NCBI GenBank assembly: GCA_022640915.1
Contig: JALCCT010000006.1
Location: 55,589-119,588, forward strand
Length of the DNA: 64,000 nucleotides
DNA from: Bifidobacterium sp.
GTDB taxonomy: Bacteria > Actinomycetota > Actinomycetes > Actinomycetales > Bifidobacteriaceae
Direction of reading: 5' to 3'
The translations under genes were made by a program, and so were the position numbers. Position 1 is the first letter of the stretch. The number at the start of each line of letters is the position of its first letter. Below are positions 51,436 through 60,200 of the stretch, piece after piece. The notes under the pieces are model-generated. The model worked only from the letters and a program-made list of their open reading frames with translations. It ran no database searches and had not been told where the DNA came from.

Positions 51436-52971
51436 ATGGCTACGAAATCACGGTTAGGCAAGGGCCTTGGAGCATTATTCCCAGACCTTCCCGGGGAGCC
51501 GTTGTCGCTGAGCGCGAATGAAGATGAACAGAGCGTTGCACAAGCCGTTGTTGATGACTCTGCTGCTGATCATGCAGTGGCGAATTCAAATTCGTATGAG
51601 AGTGCGGAGCAGCCTGAGGTCTCAACAGATCCTGCGGCGGCAGATCGAACGCATCAAGCAGATCCGAAGGGGAAATTATCCACCAGGCACAAGCACCCAG
51701 CAAAGCACGATGTTTCACGTGAAACATCCAAAAGCACGGGAAAGAAACGTGTGAGCGTTCCCACGCTGAGTGAAATAGTGCATCCAAGCGACGTGTTCTT
51801 CGGTGCGACAGGCGATATAACAACTGCTCGAAGGCGTAATGAAAGCGTTCAGGACGATGCTATGGACGCGAGACAGGTTTCTCCGAACAGCAGAGAGACC
51901 GCGAATGTCGGTGCAGAGTTCATCTCTCACGATGATGAAATTGCTTCGTCTGAAACTGAACTTGCTCCGGTGCAGGGTGGATACCTTGCTGAGATCAAAG
52001 TTTCTGATGTTGGCCCTAATCTTCATCAACCCCGAACTGTGTTTGATGAAGACGAATTAAAAGAACTCGCCGACTCGATACAAGAGGTTGGTGTACTGCA
52101 GCCAATTGTTGTGCGAAAACGTCCACAGAACCAGCAACCTGAAAACAACACAAAGAGTTCCGGCCCTGGGGCTTCGCTAGCGCGTACAAACAGAATCGAA
52201 CACGTAAAAGCAGGGATTGCAACTCATGATGAGACGCACAATGTACCGAGCTCGGCTTCTGACGTTTCGGCATCTCCGGCTATGGACAGCGTCTATGAGC
52301 TAATTATGGGGGAGCGTCGCTGGAGGGCTTCTCAGCTCGCCGGTCTTGAAACGATCCCGGCTATAGTCAAAACTACTGCTGATGACGATATGCTCCGGGA
52401 TGCCCTCTTGGAGAATCTTCATCGCGTGAATCTGAATCCCTTGGAAGAAGCCGCAGCATTTCAGCAAATGATCAAGGAATTCGGCTTGACTCAAGCTGAG
52501 CTGTCTCGTGCGATTTCAAAGTCCCGTCCACAGATCGCCAATACCTTACGGCTGTTGAATCTTCCTGGCTCAGTACAGAAGAAAGTCGCGGCCGGAGTAC
52601 TTTCCGCTGGTCACGCCCGTGCACTGCTGTCGCTTCCTACCCAGGCAGAAATGGACAAGCTTGCAACAAGGATCATAGCTGAAGGGCTTTCCGTCCGCAG
52701 TACCGAGGAAATCGTAGCGATATCGTCTGCGTCAGCTGATCAGCCAGCGAAGGCGAAGGCACCGAAGAAGAATCCGTGGCTGGATTCGCCGATTCAGCGT
52801 AATCTGGAGAATCATCTTGATACTAAAGTGTCTATCAAGGGAAACCACAAACACGGCAGAATTGAAATCGTTTTCTCATCCCCTGAGGACATGGATCGCA
52901 TCGTTGATCTACTGATGCCAAATACTGGTGCAGCAGCTAATTCCGTGACAGCACATACTGAGTGGGTCTAA
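51436..52971 (+). CDS. parB: Chromosome partitioning protein ParB with insertion
   Basis: 511 aa, long for chromosomal ParB. N-terminal ParA-contact motif KSRLGKGLGALFPDL; then about 160 variable residues; the N-terminal CTPase domain (EIKVSDVGPNLHQPRTVFDEDELKELADSIQEVGVLQPIVV); an insertion of about 50 residues (KRPQNQQPENNTKSSGPG through SPAMDSV) before GERRWRASQLAGLETIPAIV; box II ENLHRVNLNPLEEAAAFQ; helix-turn-helix TQAELSRAISKSRPQIANTLRLL; and a C-terminal dimer domain. The ATG at 51436, one base after the parA stop, is chosen over the ORF-track start. A consensus parS lies inside the variable linker. Confidence 0.95.
   Translation: MATKSRLGKGLGALFPDLPGEPLSLSANEDEQSVAQAVVDDSAADHAVANSNSYESAEQPEVSTDPAAADRTHQADPKGKLSTRHKHPAKHDVSRETSKSTGKKRVSVPTLSEIVHPSDVFFGATGDITTARRRNESVQDDAMDARQVSPNSRETANVGAEFISHDDEIASSETELAPVQGGYLAEIKVSDVGPNLHQPRTVFDEDELKELADSIQEVGVLQPIVVRKRPQNQQPENNTKSSGPGASLARTNRIEHVKAGIATHDETHNVPSSASDVSASPAMDSVYELIMGERRWRASQLAGLETIPAIVKTTADDDMLRDALLENLHRVNLNPLEEAAAFQQMIKEFGLTQAELSRAISKSRPQIANTLRLLNLPGSVQKKVAAGVLSAGHARALLSLPTQAEMDKLATRIIAEGLSVRSTEEIVAISSASADQPAKAKAPKKNPWLDSPIQRNLENHLDTKVSIKGNHKHGRIEIVFSSPEDMDRIVDLLMPNTGAAANSVTAHTEWV
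51711..51726. promoter_or_regulatory. parS: Consensus parS inside parB
   Basis: TGTTTCACGTGAAACA, a perfect match, coding for VSRET in the variable linker of ParB. Confidence 0.92.
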
Positions 52972-53340
52972 CCAACACTGAGGCAACATGAGTGCAGCAC
53001 TGACAGGCTCAGGGGTTGATACAGCTGCTCGCAATCTTGGTGAATGAAGCATCTCAAATTCGTTGTTTCACGGTTTAGTGCATGTTGCGCGGGCAAACTA
53101 TTGTATGGCGTGTAAAAGCCGTATGGCTAATATGCCATGCTAGAAAGATGCAGATTATACAGCACAGCGTAGCTGTTGATTATGGGCAGCTAAAGTTACC
53201 CATAATCAACGCTATAGGCAGTTGTCATGAGTTGCTCGGCATGAGTGTCAATACGAGACAACAGGCTGATGATCCATTTACGATATGGCACTAGCCCACT
53301 GCACGGCAAGCAACGCTAAATCCAGCTTCACTCACCGAGC
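52972..53340. other. Gap between convergent parB and trxB
   Basis: 369 bases with no gene. A 12-bp perfect stem GTTGATTATGGG/CCCATAATCAAC (53175-53186 and 53199-53210) with a 12-base loop lies in the middle and may end both transcripts. It lacks a T-tract. Confidence 0.55.
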
Positions 53341-54270
53341 TCATCCCAAATATTCCTGTGCATCGAGGGCGGCGCGGCAACCGGTGCCTGCAGCGGAGAT
53401 AGCCTGTCGGTATACGCTGTCGACGCAGTCACCAGCAGCGAATACTCCGGCAAGAGAGGTTCGCGTAGAGGCGCCTTCAGTCGTGATGTAGCCCTGCTTG
53501 TCGAGCGCCAATGCGCCGTCGAGGAATCTAGTGGAAGGGTTGTGTCCGATGGCGACAAAGACACCGCTGGCCGGAATCGTTGTGACCTCACCGGTTTTGA
53601 TGTTCTTCACCGTGACCGATTCAGCCTCCTTATCGTTGCCGTTGACCTGCTCGACAACGGAATCAAGCACGAAGGAGAGCTTATCGTTGGCTTTGCCGCG
53701 ATCGACCATGATCTTGGAGGCGCGGAACTCGTCGCGGCGGTGAATCAGCGTGACTGAGGAGCCGAAGCGCGTGAGGAAGTCGGCGTCCTGGAAGGCGCTG
53801 TCACCGCCACCGACCACGACGATGGGCTTATCGCGGAAGAAGAAGCCATCGCAGGTTGCGCAATAGGAAACGCCACGGCCTGAATATTCCGCCTCGCCAG
53901 GAACACCCAGCTTCCTATAATCAGAGCCGGTCGTAATGACTACTGCGCGGGCCTGATAGCTGTCGCCGCCGTCGCAGGTGATACTTTTTACATCGCTGTT
54001 GAGATCGACCGATACGACATCATCCCAGATAATTTCTGCGCCGAATTTCTCGGCTTGGTGCTGCATCGCATCCATGAGGTCTGGCCCCAGAATGCCGTCG
54101 GGGAAGCCTGGATAATTCTCTACTTCGGTAGTATTCACCAGTTGGCCGCCGGGAGTGACAGCTCCGGCGATCACCAGCGGCTTGTAGCCAGCGCGGGCGA
54201 GATAGATTGCCGCTGTATAGCCGGCAGGGCCGGAGCCAATAATCACTGCATCACGTATGTTTTCAGTCAT
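53341..54270 (-). CDS. trxB: Thioredoxin reductase
   Basis: 309 aa flavoprotein. FAD site VIIGSGPAGYTAAIYLARAG, redox pair CATC in GVSYCATCDGFFF, NADPH site VVVGGGDSAFQDADFL, and C-terminal FAAGDCVDSVYRQAISAAGTGC. Transfers electrons from NADPH to thioredoxin in the cytoplasm. The ATG of MTENIRDAV is chosen; the longer ORF-track start overlaps the ddl side. No thioredoxin gene is adjacent. Confidence 0.96.
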   Translation of the reverse strand: MTENIRDAVIIGSGPAGYTAAIYLARAGYKPLVIAGAVTPGGQLVNTTEVENYPGFPDGILGPDLMDAMQHQAEKFGAEIIWDDVVSVDLNSDVKSITCDGGDSYQARAVVITTGSDYRKLGVPGEAEYSGRGVSYCATCDGFFFRDKPIVVVGGGDSAFQDADFLTRFGSSVTLIHRRDEFRASKIMVDRGKANDKLSFVLDSVVEQVNGNDKEAESVTVKNIKTGEVTTIPASGVFVAIGHNPSTRFLDGALALDKQGYITTEGASTRTSLAGVFAAGDCVDSVYRQAISAAGTGCRAALDAQEYLG

Positions 54271-54327
54271 AGGCACCACGCTACCATTACCGGTGCTGGA
54301 AGGTGTGCCTTGAGCGCAATGCAATTC

Positions 54328-55503
54328 TCAGCTATGCGGTTGGACACGATCCTGGCGCAGCACTGACTCCACAAGCTGCGAGTAAAGATCAGCCAGATCG
54401 TATCCGGCGGCGATGGCAGCTTGCGGCAGTAACGAGGTGTCGGTCATGCCGGGGGCGACATTCGATTCGAGGAATCTCGGCACGCCGTCAGCATCAACGA
54501 TAAAGTCCGTGCGTGAAATGTCGCGCAGGCTCAGGGTCCTGTGTGCTGCCAGCGCCGCATCTTGCGTGGCCTGGAGCACTGTGGCGGGAAGGCGGGCAGG
54601 AACATAAAAATCAGTAGGCCCAGGAGTGTAGCGGGCGTCGTAATCATACGTGCCGTTCGGTGTCACTATCTCCAGCGGCGGCAGCACCAGCGGCTCACCA
54701 TCGATCTCCAACACTGAAACCGAGACCTCTGTGCCGCTGACCGCTCGCTCGACCAGTGCAACCTCGCCATAAGCGAAGCAGCTTACCATGGCCTGCGGCA
54801 GTTGCCTCGCATCGGTCACGAATGTACAGCCGAGCGCCGAACCGCCCATCGTGGGTTTAACGAACAGCGGTAAACCCAGTGAATCGACAAGCAGCTCCAT
54901 GACTTTGTTTGCGCCGAGCTCGCGGAACATCGATTCGGGCAGGGTGACTGAATGCGAAGTATGCAACCCTGCGAGCTTGCGCACGACATTCTTCGCGATG
55001 GGTTTGCTCCATGCTGTGCGCGAGGCCTTGGCGCGCGAACCGATATATGGCAGCGCCTCCATCTCGAGGATGTCGCGGATGGAGCCGTCTTCGCCGTTTG
55101 CTCCATGCAGCAGTGGCCAGACAATGTCGGGCCGGGTATCAGGATCCGACAGATACTGCAACAACTCACTGTCCATATCGTGGAAGCCGACCTTCCAGCC
55201 GGCGTCATCGAGAAAGCCACCGACGCGATGACCTGAACTGAGGGATACATCGCGCTCGTGGCTCAGGCCGCCGCAGATGATGAGCACCTTGGTTTCCCCC
55301 CGTGACCGCAGTTTGGGGGCAGCAGTGGCCGCCTGCGTAGCTCTCTGTGCGGCTTTCCTATGAGCAGGTGATTGGCGCCGCATGGTCGCCTTGTAGCTGG
55401 TATGTTCTGAATTGTCTGACTCGCCGGCATGTGCCGCCGCTGGATTGTTCTGGTCCGATTGCGTTGCCGCGTCGGCGGAAGGATCGTCCTGAATCGTTGC
55501 CAT
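54328..55503 (-). CDS. ddl: D-alanine--D-alanine ligase
   Basis: 391 aa ATP-grasp enzyme making D-Ala-D-Ala for peptidoglycan. TKVLIICGGLSHERDVSLSSG, LLHGANGEDGSIRDILEMEALPYIGS, LFVKPTMGGSALGCTFV and FLESNVAPGMTDTSLLPQAA are family motifs. A low-complexity N terminus of about 65 residues (SADAATQSDQNNPAAAHAG) precedes the fold. AAAGG lies 8 bases before the ATG at 55503; the ORF-track start is 18 codons earlier. It is 57 bases upstream of trxB on the same strand, perhaps co-transcribed. Confidence 0.93.
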   Translation of the reverse strand: MATIQDDPSADAATQSDQNNPAAAHAGESDNSEHTSYKATMRRQSPAHRKAAQRATQAATAAPKLRSRGETKVLIICGGLSHERDVSLSSGHRVGGFLDDAGWKVGFHDMDSELLQYLSDPDTRPDIVWPLLHGANGEDGSIRDILEMEALPYIGSRAKASRTAWSKPIAKNVVRKLAGLHTSHSVTLPESMFRELGANKVMELLVDSLGLPLFVKPTMGGSALGCTFVTDARQLPQAMVSCFAYGEVALVERAVSGTEVSVSVLEIDGEPLVLPPLEIVTPNGTYDYDARYTPGPTDFYVPARLPATVLQATQDAALAAHRTLSLRDISRTDFIVDADGVPRFLESNVAPGMTDTSLLPQAAIAAGYDLADLYSQLVESVLRQDRVQPHS

Positions 55504-55664
55504 GGCGTTCGCCTTTCTTGGAAACCTTGTCACTGTGTTGTATGTGCTGTGTTCCATATCACTGCATTATGTGTCATTCGTTATATGTTTTGCGTTATGC
55601 CGGCGAAGATATCGCGTGTTGATCGCGCTGCGAAATGCCACGATACTGACCGCAGCCATCCGAC

Positions 55665-56984
55665 TTACGGAATATGCGGGCCGGGATGCTCAGAGTCGTG
55701 CGGATCGGGATCGGGCACTCCGCTGGTTCCGAAGAGCTCGGTGGTCGCGCGCTCGGCATCGATTACGCCGGCCAGACGCCGGATGCCTTCGTGAATGCGC
55801 TCAGGCGTGGGATAGCAGAACGACAGGCGCATATGATGGCGGCCTTCGCCGTTCATGTAGAATCCTGTTCCGGCCACGTAGGCGACTTTGGCAGTGACTG
55901 CACGCGGTAGCATCGCGCGCGAATCGAGTCCCTCGGGGATCTTGAGCCAGATGTAGAAGCCTCCTTTGGGCTTGTGCCACGAGCAGTACGGCAAGTACTC
56001 TCGCAGTGCGGCATCCATTGTGTCGCAGCGCTTTTTGTACATACCGCGATAGTCGTTGATCTGCTTCTTCCAGTCAAAATTGTCCAGATACGTGGTGATC
56101 GTGAGCTGACTCATATTCGGCGGGCATAGAATCGAGGCCTCGTTGGCCAGCACGAGTTTCTGCCGGATACCCAGTGGCGCGAGCATCCACGCGATACGCA
56201 TGCCCGGGGCGATGATCTTGGAGAAACTCGAAAGATACACGACATTTTGATTGTCCATCGAACGCAGCGCCGGGTAAGTTTGCCCGTTGAAACCGAGCAG
56301 GCCGTAAGGATTGTCTTCGACGATGAGGACATGGTATTTACGCGCGATCTCAAGAATGCGAGGTCGGCGCTCGATGCTCAGCGTCACGCCGGCTGGGTTA
56401 TGGAAATTCGGCACGGTGTAGAGAAACTTGACCTTTTTGCCCAGCTTACGCTGCTCGACGATAGCTTCCTCGAAGGATTCGGGGATCAATCCGTTCTCGT
56501 CGAGCATGACGTTGACGACCGTAACCTGGAAGGACTGGAACACGCCGAGCGCGCCGACGTAATTCGGCGCCTCGGAGAGCACGACATCGCCTGGGTCGCA
56601 CATAATGCGCGTGATGAGGTCGAGGGCGTTCTGCGAGCCGTTGGTAATGACCACATCGTCGGGATGGGCATCAGTGATGCCCTCAAGCTCCATGATCTGC
56701 AGCACATCCTCGCGCAAATGCGGGTCTCCTTGCGCGGAGCCATACTGCCACGCCACATCGCCCCGCTCGACCATCATCTTGGCGATGAGTTCGGAGAGCT
56801 CCTTGAACGGCATATATTCGAGATAGGGCATGCCGCCGGCGAGCGAAACCACTTCAGGTCTGGAGGCCACTGCGAACAACGCTCGGATCTCGGAGGCTCG
56901 CATAGCCTCCGCGCGGGCGGCATATGAGCCGTACCAAGGATCGTTTTTGATGACCTTCGAAGATGGAGTGTCGGTTTCGGACAT
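55665..56984 (-). CDS. PLP-dependent class I aminotransferase (2-aminoadipate/MocR-like type)
   Basis: 439 aa. The PLP Lys is in YLSSFSKIIAPGMRIAW; TNGSQNALDLITRIMCDPGDVVLSEAPNYVG and YTVPNFHNPAGVTLS are typical of the 2-aminoadipate/aromatic group. There is no DNA-binding domain, so it is an enzyme. GAAAGG precedes the ATG at 56984; the 108 extra ORF-track codons cover the intergenic region. The amino acid substrate is unknown. It lies between murJ and ddl on the same strand. Confidence 0.9.
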   Translation of the reverse strand: MSETDTPSSKVIKNDPWYGSYAARAEAMRASEIRALFAVASRPEVVSLAGGMPYLEYMPFKELSELIAKMMVERGDVAWQYGSAQGDPHLREDVLQIMELEGITDAHPDDVVITNGSQNALDLITRIMCDPGDVVLSEAPNYVGALGVFQSFQVTVVNVMLDENGLIPESFEEAIVEQRKLGKKVKFLYTVPNFHNPAGVTLSIERRPRILEIARKYHVLIVEDNPYGLLGFNGQTYPALRSMDNQNVVYLSSFSKIIAPGMRIAWMLAPLGIRQKLVLANEASILCPPNMSQLTITTYLDNFDWKKQINDYRGMYKKRCDTMDAALREYLPYCSWHKPKGGFYIWLKIPEGLDSRAMLPRAVTAKVAYVAGTGFYMNGEGRHHMRLSFCYPTPERIHEGIRRLAGVIDAERATTELFGTSGVPDPDPHDSEHPGPHIP

Positions 56985-57244
56985 GCTACAGCCTTTCTTC
57001 ACAATGCATCCGACGATGCACGGCATGACGCGTCCCGTTTGCATCCATTCCCCCGCGCTGGGCCGCGAACGGCATGCGCGCAGGCTCGGCGTTGAAGCGT
57101 AGACGTATAGGGAAATTCTAGTCGGACGAGCGGAAGAACGATCAGCGACGTTCAAAAGGTCACGACTTTGACACGCACACTCTGCAGCTGGAGATAGCGA
57201 CCGGAAAGCTGCGTGGCAGCGTGCGATGAGGCTGGTGCCTAGCG

Positions 57245-60200
57245 TCAGTAAATCTGTACCATATCGACGTACAGTTTGTGATTTGGCAGGCTGTTCATAG
57301 GAACCCACAGCAGGAAGTCCTGCGAAGTGACTGGCTTAGTGAACTTCACATCAGTGGTGAGGCTGGGATCGAAAGCGAAGTCAGCGACTTGTTCGCCCTG
57401 TGCCGGATCGTTCGTGCTGTTGGCGAATAGATAGGCATGGCCGCCGGAAGAGCGGATCTTGATGACAAAGCGGTATGCCTTCTCCGGTTGACTCAGCTGG
57501 ATGTAATATCCGAACCCACGCTGCCCACCAGGATTGACGAGGAATTGCCTTCGTTGGATATTATACGGAGTCGTATTCAGAGGAACCTGAGGCTCTGGCA
57601 CCTGTGCCGCATTTTTGTCTGCTGTGATGATGCTGGGCGCCTTGATAGGTTGCTTTGTGATGCTTTCCGAAGCGCTCTGTGATGGTGACGTGGTAGCACT
57701 GGCGCTCGTGCTCGATGCTTTGTCATTGCCGGATGCGCGTTGGCTCGGCCCGAACGGCACATCATTGAGATTGGCGCTTGGCCACGGATTTGAACCATTT
57801 TGGCTGGTGCCGTTGGAATTGCGGCCTGCCAGCCCCTGCAGAGCGAAGAAGAGCGCTGCGATTACGACGATGACCACCACGACTAGCGAAACGATTTTGG
57901 TCGTGAAACCACCGAAAAGCGGCGTATCGGCGATGTCATCATCGGCGATATCGTCGACGGAATCGTCAGTGGCGGCGTCACTGAATTCACCGTGAGGAAC
58001 CGCGTGAGGCGCAGCAGTAGGCTTCGAAGGACGGGTTGCTGGAGCGAAGCTTGGCGGCATCGCAGCGGCCGCCTTCTCGGCGTTGGCTGTGCGGATGATA
58101 TTGGCTGGCGCATCAGTGATCCCTGCTGCACTGGTGCCTGCTGTACTGACTGCGCCTGGCAGGTCTGGCGCGTATATGCCGACTGTTGCGGCACGACCTG
58201 CGGTGGCTGCAACGGCAGTATCATCGCGTGCGGTGCCCTGGAGTACAGCGGATTGGGACGGTGCAGGTTGCCGTGCAGGGGGTTCCTGCGCAGAATGCTG
58301 CGAGTCATGATGCTCGTCGTTCGTAGGCGCCTGTGCTACGTCCTGTGCGTTGGTCGGCGCATCACCTTGTACGCTGTTTTGATCGGATCTGATCCCGCGC
58401 TCGGCATCTTGCGCTGCCTCACGCTGCGCCTGCTCCTGTGCGAGCGCACGCCGGGATTCGGCCCCAGGCTCCACTGGATTGCCGTTCTCATCGATGATCG
58501 GAATGCGGCCGGTCGCCGCAAAAGGCTGAGCTGCTGCGTCGTTCAGCCCTGCCGATGCATTCATGAATTGCGGCGAGGAGAGATCGAACTGCATGGTCGG
58601 ATTTGCGGTGCCGCCGGATTCGCCCCCCATTGTGAAGTCGAAGTTCGGGAAAAGCTCCTCGTCGTCACCCGGTGCATCGGGGGCCATGATCTGTGCCATT
58701 TCCGCAGCTGCGATATCGCGGAAAACGGGGATATCGTCGCCTTGTGAATTGTGCAAGTCCTGCATGTCCTGGGCCGCATCGTCATCGCGACCGGAACCTG
58801 TGAGGGCCGCTTTGCCGCGATCCCACAGCGATTTGAGCTCTTTGAACGGGCTTGATCCTTTGTCCGGCCCGAGTTCCCTGTCGCTAGCGTCCAAGGCCTG
58901 GTTTGATGCGTCCGCCGTGCCGGCGACCGCATCAAGTTCGGCGTTGTCTGTGTCCTTGCGGGCAGCTGCGGCGTCCACACGCTCGTGGCTATCGTCGTTT
59001 GTGGTGTCGGGGTAACTACCGTGGCCGTCTGTGCCGTAGCCGGCATCAGCATCGTCATTGGCGTCGCCATAGTCAGCGAATGCGCCGACAGCCATGCCTG
59101 CGCTGGCGGGCGAGATTTCAACAGCCGGCTTTTCACTGGTGAACAATGTGTCGGTGACGTTGATTAGCCGGTCCTCCGCTGTGTTACGCAGCGCTGCGGT
59201 GCTAATGGATGCCGGGCCGTTCATTCCGGGCTTGGTCATATCTAGCGAAGTCAGCTGCGAGAATGGCTTCCATTCACCCAGCAGCGCAGTCAGCTCGGCC
59301 AATGTCAGCATAGGAACGCTGGCGTTTCCGGACTTGTCTCGAAGGCTCAGGCCACGTCTGCAGATCAGCTGGAATTCTTCAGGCGTATCGCTTGGCAATG
59401 TGCTCAGGTCGTATCTGCCGCCTACGTCGGCCGACGGCGTGTCGGTCAGCAGTGCATACAGCACCGCCGCAAGCTGCCAAATCGCCAGCTGCTCGTTATG
59501 AAGGGACTGTGGAGGCCGTGAGACATCGTCCAGCAGCGGGCACAGCGGCACATCAGCGAATTGCACGCCGTGCGCGGTGACTCTGATGGTATCGGTGTTG
59601 AGCGTGAACTGCTCGAGGCCGTCGTCCAGCAATTGCTGTGCGAGCTGCGCCGATTGGGCCAGAACCGAACGCATCGCGCCGAAGCTCATCATGCGATCCG
59701 CCCTGCCTTGGCAGTACTCACCCAGCGTCGAACCGGCATCAAGCTGTGTTACGACGATGGCGACGCCGTCGCGATGCTGCAGTTGAAGGACGGGAGTGAC
59801 ATGCGCATTGTGCGAGAGCGCCATCGACGAAGCTATCGCACTGACTTGTGGCACCGCATCGGCGTCGCTGATCAGGAAGAGCTGGCAATCGCGTGCCAGC
59901 ACGCGGTCGTTGGCCTTCCACGCCTGCAGGCCAGGCTGGCTGCGCAGCAACGACACCAACGTATAGCGGTTGATGACAACGTCTCCCAGTTCAGGCTTCA
60001 TGATTCCCTTGGCTCCCCGGTGGATTCCCTGGCGCGATGGCGGCGCAAGGCTCTGCGACGCTGTGGACATTCTACCGGTGGGACTGGTCGAATTCTTCAG
60101 TTGCAACGCATGGCCTCCAGGCGAGACCTGTGCATGCGTCCGGGGATCGAACATCGGCGGCCGGGTTGCGATATCGCCGGTAACGTCGTTGCGATCCGGG

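Noticed and set aside
53055-53075. Fifth parS candidate (TTGTTTCACGGTTTAG)
   Set aside because: Only the left half matches; the right half is lost.
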